From: Mytilus edulis
Lineage: Eukaryota; Mollusca; Bivalvia; Mytilida; Mytilidae
DNA: 64,000 nucleotides
NCBI RefSeq assembly: GCF_963676685.1
Contig: NC_092344.1
Coordinates: 90,364,749-90,428,748, forward strand
Direction of reading: 5' to 3'
This document shows positions 12,801 to 24,800 of the stretch, piece by piece; the first letter of the stretch is position 1, and the number at the start of each line of letters is the position of its first letter. The position numbers were made by a program, and so were the translations under genes. The notes beneath the pieces were generated by a model. That model saw nothing but the letters and a program-made list of their open reading frames with translations. It ran no database searches and was not told the origin of the DNA.

Positions 12801-15800
12801 GGCTAAGTTTGGTTAAATTTGGCCTAGTAGTTTCAGAGGAGAAGATTTTTGTAAAAGATTACTAAGATTTACGAAAAATGGTTAAAAATTGACTATAAAG
12901 GGCAATAACTCCTAAAGTGGTCAACTGACCATTTTGGTCATGCTGACTTATTTGTAGATCTTACTTTGCTGAACATTATTGCTGTTTACAGTTTATCTCT
13001 ATCTATGATAATATTCAAGATAATAACCAAAAACAGCAAAATTTCCTTAAAATTACCATTTCAGGGGCAGCAACCCAACAACCAATAATCCGATTCATCT
13101 GAAAATTCCAGGGCAGATAGATCATGACCTGATCAACAATTTTACTTCCTGTCTGATTTGCTCTAAATGCTTTGGTTTTTGAGTTATAAGCCAAAAACTG
13201 CATTTTACCCCTATGTTTTATTTTTAGCCATGGCGGCCATCTTGGTTGGTTGGCCGAGTAACCGGACACATTTTTTAAACTAGATACCCCAATGATGATA
13301 ATGGCCAAGTTTGGTTAAATTTGGCCCAGTAGTTTCAGAGGAGAACATTTTGTAAAAGTTGACGCCGGACGACGCCGGACGCCGGACGCCAAGTGATGAG
13401 AAAAGCTCACTTGGCCTTTCGGCCAGGTGAGCTAAAAATGAACAATGTGAAATTTAAATAGAATAGGACTTAGTGCCATAACATAAAAATGCTTAACTTA
13501 AAACATATTCATCTTTAACTTTGCCCTAAAATCCAGACGGTATATGTGAAATTTCAGGTAGTTCTTTTCAAAAGCACAATCTTAACTACAATGTATTTAC
13601 CATTTATGTATTCTCTACATTTGTTTTCTGTTGGCAGACTATCAATATCTATATTTTGATTGGTGCCCTGATGTAATAACCATAGTAACTTCCACATGGT
13701 TTCCCTGGAAACTGTAGCATATGAGGTATTGGTCATAAACTGCCATGATCCCAACCTGTCAATAACCAGTTATATCAGATATGTGGAATACAACTTAACT
13801 TAATCATGTTAACATAGTAATAAATATGACATAAATGTACAATTTATCAGGTCATTTCATGGCTGTGTAAAATGCATTTAAATGGAACAGCAAAATGTTT
13901 GTGTTTGATTCAATTCTCTTTAAAAATGGTTCAAATTTGGCACACATGGAAAATTTCTCAACATACTTTAATCTGATATCATATTAAAATCTTCTACGCC
14001 TTCGCCAAAAAAATAGGCATATATGTTTTAAATGAGAATTTCTGCATTGCAATAAATATGTAATAAATTATTTCCCATTTGGATACTTATGTTGTTATTT
14101 TTAAAGCAATGTCACATTTATCTCCAATTTTAACTGCAGATGTGTAAACAGCAGTTATCTCCCATTTTAATATATCACGAGTTGGTTGACCGTTATGGTT
14201 TCACAAATGATATCGGATATGTTCCTTACGTCGTAACTACAATCCTCTTCCCTTTCATGAATGTGACCTACCGAATTGGACTATTTACCGGATTTGTTAT
14301 AACATAAGCAACAAGACGGGTGCCACATGTGGAGCAGGATCTGCTTACCCTTCCAGAGCACCTGAAATCAACCCTAGTTTTTTGTGGGGTTTGTGTTGCT
14401 TATCCTTTAGTTTTCTATGTTGTGTCATCTGTACTATTGTTTGTCTGTTTGTCTTTTTTCATTTTTAGCCATGGCATTGTCAGTTTACTTTCGATTTATG
14501 AGTTTGACTGTCCCTCTGGTATCTTTTGTCCCTCTTTTAATACCAATGTAAACAGTTATCTCCCATTTTTTTTTAAATATGCAAAAAGTTATCTCCCATT
14601 TTAATAGCCATGTAAACTGTTATCTCCCATTTTAGCTCTGTAAACAGTTATCTCCCATTTTAGCTCTGTAAACAGTTATCTCCCATTTTGATAGCTATGT
14701 TAGCTTATATTTCAATAAATAGGTAAACATTTTCCTCCTATTTTGATTGGTATGTTAAATCTATTGATACTGGTAAAATCCCAAATGATTGGAAGCAGGC
14801 TAATGTTGTACCAATATTTAAAAAAGGTGACAAGCATAACGCTATTAATTATAGACCAGTTTCATTAACTGCAATATGTTGCAAAATTCTAGAACACATT
14901 TTAACAAGCAACATAAGGAAACATCTTACAATTAATAATATATTAAATGATAGTCAACATGGGTTTAGAAGTAAAAGGTCTTGTGAAACCCAACTTATCA
15001 TCAGCATACAAGATCTTGCAAAATCATTGGGATATGGTAACCAAATAGATGTCATACTTTTAGATTTTTCCAAAGCTTTTGATAAAGTCCCCCATCAAAG
15101 ATTAGCCCAGAAATTAGAATTTTATGGTATTAGAAATCAAAATTTAAATTGAATAAATGACTTTTTAGCTGACAGGCAACAGCAAGTACTATTGAATGGT
15201 GTTAAATCTTCAAAATTAGCTGTTGACTCTGGTGTGCCTCGGGGAACAGTTTTAGGCCCAACATTATTTTTACTCTTTATTAATGACCTACCCGAACATG
15301 TAACTTGCAATGCAAGACTTTTTGCAGATGACTGTTTATTGTATAGAAATGTAAATAATAGTTCTGATGCACAATTACTTCAAAAAGATTTATCTAGTTT
15401 AGTAAAATGGGAAGAGGACTGGCAAATGAATTTTAATCCTGAGAAGTGTTATGTAATTCATATTTCTAAAAAAAAGTAAACCTTCCTCTTTTGATTATAT
15501 ATTGCACAATCATGTTTTAGAAGCAGTAAAAGACAGTAAATATTTAGGCGTAACTATAAGCCATGATCTTGATTGGGGAACACATATAAACAATATTACT
15601 TGTAAGGCAAATAAAACCTTAGGTTTTCTTCGTAGGAACCTGAAAAACTGCACACGTAAGGTTAAAAACCTTACATACACATCACTTGTCCGTCCAGTCG
15701 TCGAATACTCTTCCCCTGTCTGGGATCCGTACAAAAAACATCACATCATTCAGGTTGAGCAGGTACAGCGTAAGGCAGCCAGGTTTGTCTTCAATGATTA

Positions 15801-18800
15801 TAAAGACAGATCACCTGGTGCAGTTTCAAACTTAATTAAATCTTTGGAATGGGAAAATTTAGAAATAAGAAGGAAAAAAGCTAGATTAACTATGCTGAAT
15901 AAAATAAATTGGGGGTTAGTGGAAGTTCCTAAGGACAACTTAACAATATCTGATAGACGTTCTAGGGGGAAACATAAATTTAGGCAAATATTTACAAATA
16001 AAGATTTCTATAAATTTTCATTCTATCCTCGCACTATTTCGGACTGGAACTCACTACCTGAAGCAATAGGTATGTCTGACACCCTGGAATCCTTCAAAAG
16101 TGGCATATCCACTCTAACACTAGAAGGATTCACAACAACTTATTAAACTAAAAAGCCACTGAACATAATGTATATATGTTATTGTTAATAATTTTTCTTT
16201 GTCATATTATATTTTAATTAAGTCCATATGTACATAGCACACAAGTTCTGGGAAGTTTTACACTCCTACCTAGGAGTCTACTCCCGTATTCGGAAGAAGA
16301 AGAACAGTTGTCTTCCATTTTAATAGCAATGAAACATTTATATCTCATTTTAATAACTGTGCTAACAATTATCTCCCATTTTAATAGATATATGAACTGG
16401 TTTCTTTCCTTTTGGTAGATATGTAGACAGTAATTATCTACAATTTCAATAGCAATGCAAACAGTTTTAGGATTGACATCTGTGCAGCATGACTTTTCCC
16501 AAAGAATTCTTGTTAAATTTTTTGAATTTATTGTTTTTTGTCACAATTTCTTTAATTTTTAATCAGCACTTTTTATTTTTATGATGGCACTCATGCAATA
16601 TAGTAATACCTACTTCTGAGAGGTAAGTATACAGTTAGTAGCCCTGAGAAAGAACTGGTCATACTCTAGTTGTAGTCTGTGAACCATATCGTCTGGTAAA
16701 CTATTATGTGACAGGAAACTCTCTAAATGGTTGGAGACATATCCAACTACTTCTCTGTAAAAAGAAAACAACATTATGTGAAAATTGTGATTTTAAATTA
16801 AAATGTTACTTATGATTCAAAGGGACATAACTCACATCATCAATTTACTAATTACTAAGGTATTTCAGATAGAAACCTTTGAAAGATTTTGTAAGTTGTA
16901 AGAATCTTTTTAAAAATTAATCTATTAATTAAAATGTTACTTTTCTGATTGTTTCTGTAAATACTGTAAATTCAGAAATTATTGCGTGCATTTATTATTG
17001 CAATATTGAGAAAAATCCTGTTTAATTCATATAAAAAATTTTGAAATGCTAGTTTGAATTATTGCGAATACAGCCATGTCACATTTTTCGCAATAATAAA
17101 AACATCGCAACAATTTCTGAATTTACAGTACTCAATTTTATATATTCAGAAAGATTTAGAGGACATATTGTATAGACACCTGCCTCTTGATGATGACTGC
17201 TAGATGTAGTTTTTGGTTCTTTTAAGGGTTGCTGTCTCATTGACACATACGCCACATCTCTTTTCATTTATAATTGAGATGGCTTTCAAACATTTAATAA
17301 ATAAAAACATAAATAAAATCACATATTTTTAAGAATTACAATGCCCTGTTTCCTTTGGTATTCCTATTTGATCTTAATTGAATAATCCATATAAATCTAC
17401 ATCTACATTCAGGGTTTCCGCTGGCGGTCGCCATTTTCGCAATTTGCGAAAAAATAATAATTGTGGCGATTAAAATTCGTCATTGGCGAAAGAATTTGGC
17501 GAAAGAAATATATTTAACGATTTATTTTCAGCCATCTTGTTTATTTACTTATTTCGGGTTTCTCGGACTTTACCAGATCAGACAATACTCGGAATTCACC
17601 TTGAACTCGTTAAGGGATTTGACAGAAAATCAATAATCAGCTGATTGCATATATAGCTATCGACATCAAAGGACTAATTAAGGTGTTAATTGTATTATAT
17701 GACAAAATGATATCGTTAAATGGCGTCAGTCACATGTCACAAAAGGGATTTATTATTACAACTTTGTGAGGCATGTGTTTGAAGCAAAATTTTTACGCTT
17801 CCTCTCGATCCGTCTTATAATTATAGTCCAGAAAAAAAACTGTTATTATGCCGAAAAAGGTTCAAAAGCAAGAAGGGTCTCTGATTTTGAACATTATTAT
17901 TTAACTTTGATATAGATAATTGATTTGAGTGGGTACTTTAAAGTCGTTTCAGTGACACACGTGTTTCATGCATAGTTTTACTTGTTTATGATGGTTTAGA
18001 AAAGAAAACTGTCGTTATGAAGAAATCTATTCAAACGGTTGGCATGAGAGTAACCCTTCAATGTAATGACTACACCTTACACAAGGGATCAATTCCAAGT
18101 GATAAAATGTTTTTGTTTTGTTGTAAAAACCTCTTCTTATTGAGGAGGGGGGGGGGCTGGAAAAAAAGGAATATTTTAAAAGAAAAATATATTTGTGTTA
18201 CTTGGCGAAAAAAAAAATAATGTGGCGAAAAATATATTGTTTTGGCGAAAGAGGTGGCGAAAAAAATAATTGACCCAGGGGAAACCCTGTACATTACATC
18301 TACACAATACTTCTAAGCTTTAATAAGAAGGCAATCTACAGCATAAATATTAGAAAAATGAAGATGTGAGAGTGCTTAAAAGGTAGATAAATGCCAAGCA
18401 TTTCAATAATTGCCACTTTGCATTGTGTTAGGTGTCTCTCTGTCTTTACCTGATTGCTCCTCCTATTCTTTTGTTGAGCTGTCTGTACCTTGCCATATTG
18501 TATGTCTGTAAACCTTCGCCTAATATCCTAATTAGACAAGTACTAAATGCCAGTTGTTTTATAAATGTTGACTCTGTAGTTCTATGTATATCATAATGGA
18601 AATTGTCTACAAAAGTTAAAAATATGAACTTTATAAACAATTCTATTGCTGCTATAGACTTTTAAAAATATAAAAGTCTATATCAGAGTGTAAAAATTTT
18701 TTTTTGGATCTATTTATCAGAAAAAGATCTTTGAGTTAGGTTCAAATTAATGCAATCGTTCCTTATCAGGGTATTACAAAGTACTATCTTAAAACAATTG

Positions 18801-21800
18801 TGTTCAAATATTCTGACATACAGATGAAAGACAGAAACTAGTGCAATTCAGTTACAAGTTTTAGAAAGTTCCATTGCAGGGAATGATTTTGGTAGTTGAT
18901 ATTTTCTTTCTTTTGTTTTTGTCTTCTGAAATTTTGGTTTTAATGTCAGATATTTATTCCTTTCAACTAAAGTTGTTCACATTTTTACAACTTAATTTGG
19001 GGTGATTAAGATTTGCCACACAGTATGTTACAATTAACTGTGACCTTTAGATGTCTATTACTTATGTTGTTGGTTTGTTGTGTCATTAATATCAATTCAA
19101 CATCTCTATTCATTACTATCATTTTAAGATATGTGATAAAAAAAAAAGACGAAGAAAATCCAATATCCTATATTAAATATATTATATGCAAAATGTTGAA
19201 TAGGCAGACTTTTTAATCAATCCATTGTTATCAGAACATTATGATTTCAAGCCCTCTTCTTTTATCAAAGCAGCCACTTAATCTTGTTGCATCATTCATT
19301 TTTATATTTCGAATTACTCTGTTATATTTAAAACTCTATCTATATACCGGTAGCATTTTCCTGAATATAACTCCTCCTCAACTTTACCTTTAAAGTACCA
19401 GTAACTAGATTCAATATAAAACAGTTTGATAAACTGTTCACAATAGTTTCAGCTATTAAAGCAAATTCTTGTATTAAATCTAATATCAAACAATGCCATA
19501 CCTGTACCAGTAATCAGTAAAACATGTTTAAACATCTCTGACAAAGGAAACTGTTTTAAGATGGCAACAAAATCATTCTCTAGTAAATATTTCCATGCAT
19601 TCTTGGGATCTTCATCCTAAAAAGTCAGATTTAATGCATACCGTAACAATAATTTAATACTGAATAAGGTAATCCATTCAAAGTGCAATATAATGTACAT
19701 TTTCTCATCATTTCAAAATCACAAAATTAACATATGCAATAATTTCTGAATTTACAGTATTCAAATCAAGTGTAACAATGTCTAAAGTAAGGAAAATCAG
19801 GGGGAAAAATAAAAATCAACACACATTATTAATTTGGACTTCTAAAGGATTAATTATCGCGATACATTGATATTTTAAAAACAAATTGGACTCAAGTTTC
19901 TACAATGTTAATGTACCTTCACATCCCATGCAAGTAGCTGACTTGAGTCATTTCTTTGTGCTTTATGTGCATTGGACAAATTTGTGTTGATGGAAGATTG
20001 CTGATAGTGTCTTTTAACTAGATTTCCATGTTATCTAGACTTAGGGCAAATCTAAACCCGAGGTATGGTAAATAGACAATTGTCAATTTTTATGACTGAT
20101 TGTTGACCTTCATTTATTTACTGCTGTTAGATTTGTAAAAATTACTCAATTTCTACTTTTGATCTATGCAAACCTGAAGTTGACTAGTTTAAGAAATGTG
20201 TATGTTTTACCTCCTCTCCATCACAGTTTATGAGAACCCAGGGATTTGTAACTTGTTGGGGGTCAGGACTTGTGTTAACAGCCTCCCTCATCAGACAAAC
20301 AAAATCTTCTCTTGCTCTGTAAACACAACCAATATTATGATTTGAAACCATTCATAAAGTAGTTCTTTAATTATTCTAACCAGAAAAGATTAAAGTTTTA
20401 AATAAAATTTGAGTCCATCTCTGCTAAAATACTCTTTGTACAAATCATATGATTTTAAAAGCATTGAAACAAAAATGTTTTCAATTTTTTATAACTGTAT
20501 CAAACATAAAATCATATTTTTAAACTGAACTTCTCATATTTTTTTTTCTTGCATTTGTTAAAACATTTGGACAGAATTAGAAAATACAATCCACAAAGGG
20601 AGATAATTTGTGAATAAAACAAATACCTGCAAGAGGGAATATAGAAGTTTTATTGAATAGCAAAACTAAATCAAGTACTAATGATTGATATATGGTAAAC
20701 TCTGTATTAGCTGAATATAAAGTTTTGTAATCTGTGACATGAGTCGTTGATTATAAAAATAAGAAGATGTGGTATGTTTGACAATGAGACAACTCTCCAC
20801 CAGAGACCAAATGACATAGAAGTTCACAACTATGGGTCACTGTACACCCTTCAATAATGATCAAAACCTATATTGCATAGTCAGCTAAAAAAAAACCTGA
20901 AATGACAAATGTAAAACAGTTCAAATAAGAAAACTACTCTTCTTCAGCTATAAAAAATTGGAAAATCATTTATATTCGAAATTTTAAAGAATTGGTTTTA
21001 CAACCATCTCTTTCCCCTACCTTATTGGTGTAAGTACAAGAGCTAAACATGCTATATAATGGTCTAAAGCAGGATTCCCAAAACTAGTTACAGACTGTGG
21101 GATAGCTGGCATCTGTATGAAGTTGGCTGCCCAGGTTCCAACACCAGCTGGACATCGTAATATATGATTCAAAATAAACATATGGTCATCAAATGATGCT
21201 ACTTTTACCAAGGCGGAAACCTACAAACAAATATATTTATTGATTGATTAATAAAAAAATGGCCACAAAATAGCCAATATTGGTACATGTATTTAATTGC
21301 CACTTTCAGCACTATATGTTATTACAGTTAAGAAAAAAGTCAAGCCAAATCTTGTTCATTTCATAATAAATGGATGTTCAAAATTGGATGTAAGATACTA
21401 ACATGACAGGTTTATAATTACTGTTCAGTTTTCCTAGCTCAAACTAGAATTTTACAAAATTTTGAATAACACCAAATATATCTGCAGGAAATCATCAAAA
21501 TATCAACACTATGTAAAAACATTTAAAATTCAGAGATAAAAAATATCTTAGTGCTGATAATTCTTAATTATGATTGTCAAAACACATCACAAGTTTAACG
21601 TAATTGATAAAACTATTATAAAGGTAATACCAGTCTCTGTGTCCATCCTCTTGTGTTAATAACAAATTCATTATCACTAACAGGTCTGCGATGGAACATA
21701 TAAAGCACAGTTATACAGTCTCTCAATCTGTTTATCTGGTGCTGATTATTAGGACTGTGTAAGCCTAAAGCTATAAAAGGAAACATAAAAGTTTATATCT

Positions 21801-24800
21801 ATATTATGGAAAATGAAACTACACAGAGTATAGGGTTGTTCATTCACTATAAGATGACATTTTAACGTACAAGAGATTTGAAAACAGACAATTATAAATA
21901 ATTAAAAAATCAGAAACATAATTTAATTTAAGCTGGAAATACATATATGCAGGCCTTGCAGGGTGGTAAGATTATTAGGCGTGACGAGTTGATGGGTGGA
22001 AAATTAATAGTGAAATCTAACTTCTCTGTCTCAACACTATTATAACAAAGGTCACATTTGCCAAGCTAAAAAAATTTACATGTATAGTGACAGCAGACTT
22101 TGTCTTTGCAAAAAATGAATGAATTCAATACTGCCTTACTTTTGATATTGTATAATGACTAATGTTATCATATCTGTCTTTATTCCTGTGCTTAGGTAAG
22201 AAATATTCATCATAGCTTCTTCTTCTTTAAATTCTACATGAACAACAGGGGCGAATCCAGCCATTTTTAAAAGGGGAACAGGGGTCCCAACCCAGGATAA
22301 AGGGGGAGGGGTTCCAACTATATGTCCCCATTCAAATGCATTGATCGTCAAAATAAAGGGGGAGTTCCAACCAATTAAAATTAAAATCTGGATCTGCCAC
22401 TGAACATTAAAGAAGATATAGCTTTGTGGAAATTCAGCTGTCCTGTTGTATATACCTTTTCAATGGACATTTAGTTAAAAGATAAATGATAGCTTAACTA
22501 TATACCTTGTGGTGGTGCATTACTGGGTATATCTCTCAGTAAAGGGCTGGTGATAAATAAGTTGTGAATGTATGACTCTACTTGCAGCCTACAATGTAAA
22601 TCAAAAATATATAATATTCAATGGAAAATATATTAATTATAAAAAAGAAGATATGGTATGATTGTCAATGGGACAACTCTTCACAAGAGACCAAATGACA
22701 CACAAATTAACAACTATAGGTCAACGTAAGTTTATTTTCATTTAACACCATCTGTGTTTTTCTAATGGCTACAATGTTTATCATGTGGTGTTGTTCACTT
22801 TTTATTCTATGAGCTACATCATTTCCCATTCAGTGTTGTTGTAACATACTTTCTAATAATATGAAAATTGAGGAATATGCAGCCATCAATACATGGTAAA
22901 TTTATCCACATGATATCAACTTTTAATATCATAATTATTCTATTAATCTGTCATATTAATTCATTTTTGTACATTTAATAAATGAATCCAGTTTATAAAG
23001 TTTTAAATGGTAAGAAAGCAAGCAATTTAGTACATTTTAAATTGTATACTCTTTCAGTCAGAGAACCATGAAATATGGATTATGTGACCTTCAACTTGCA
23101 AACCAGTATCACTGTTAATTGGGTTTTGAGAAATGTCTGTGTAGATGCATGTACACATTGTACAAAAAGTTTTCCATTAGAAACCAGCTTCTACATGTAC
23201 ATAAAATTAAATTAAGTTTTAATCAAATTACCTGGCCAATTGTGAAGAATAAGAATGAAGTGATAGTTTGGTCTGCAAATTTTCTCTGATAGTCTCTAAA
23301 CTTTTCTTCAATCTTTTAAAAGCATCATCATCAAAGTCTATCATTTCATACTGATGGTTGGCTTTACATGTAACACCATCCCCACAAGGTCCCTAGAAAA
23401 CATACAAGAAATGTATCATTAAACAAGAAGTATATAGGCAAAAAGGGATGTTATGAGTTCCTTTTTCATTACCTACAATCTCATTGGATTATTGTCTCAC
23501 ATATACACATGTACATTTTGCTTTCCTTTCTAGATATCTTAAAAACATAAGTGTATATTAAATTCATTTTCATGTAGCAATAAAGACCTTTAACAATTTA
23601 TATAAATGTTCTTTGCAGGTGTTCAAATGTATATCTATCTTTGAGAGAGATGAATATTTTTAAAGACTTGTGATTAACTCCTCAAAAAGTTTTTAAACGT
23701 TTGCATAGCAGATTGTTTTTTCTCGTGTACCTCTTGAAATCACCTCAACTGACAAGTTTGTAGATTTAAAGGGAGAAGGTTTGGTACCATTAAAATGTTT
23801 AATCCTGCTGTAATTGTTTGCACCTGTCATAGGCAGGAATCTGATGTACAGTAGTTGTCGTCTGTTTATGTAATTCATACCTGTTTCTCGTTTCCTGTTT
23901 TTATATAGGTTAGATCGTTGGTTTTCCCGTTTGAATAGTTTTACACTAGTAATTTTTGGGGCCCTTTATAGCTTGCTGCCATGTTGAAGGCCGTACCTTG
24001 TCGACCTATAATGATTTACTTTTATAAATTGTTACTTGGATGGAGAGTTGTCTCATTGGCACTCATACCACATCTTCCTGTATCTAATTAAAGTAAAAAC
24101 TTACCTTAGCAGTGACAAAATGTTTAGAAGTAACCCATGACTGTTCCTTTATTGCAGTGTATTGTTCATGTAACACTTTTATCTCTCCTTCTGACTGAAT
24201 TAAGTTCTTCCGAGCTCTCAAATAACTCAGTAAAATCTCATAAAATTCATGGTTATCTTTCTTTTCATCTTCCTGTACAAATTTCAGAAATATTAATAAG
24301 AGATAATCCCTTCTGATCAAGCATGGTCTAACAAGCTTTCACATACATATTTGTAACTCAATAAAATCTCATTCATGTAATATACTGTGGATTCATTTAT
24401 TTTTGTAGGTATCAATTTTCGTGGATTGCTGTATACTCGCATATTTGTGGAAATTTGATTTCATGGTTTTGCTAATCTCTGTATACAAAGCCTATCAAAA
24501 ATAAGTTATTTGTCGATAATTTGAATTTGTGGTTAACAAGTCCCCATGAATCCCACAAAAATTGGTATCCTGAACGAATAATAATGAATCCACAGAACAT
24601 GGTTTGCCTATTTACTCATCTTACAGGGTCTACGTCTTAATATTTATTCTTGGTATTGGTTCGGTTTTGAGTTGCTGACTTATTGTTATTGTTAAAAGTT
24701 CTCTTTTGCATGCTACATGTATATATATAATAAGTAAACTTACAAAAAAATATTAGACAACACGAAACCCAAAAGGAAAAGAAGATCAGTCAAACAACAG

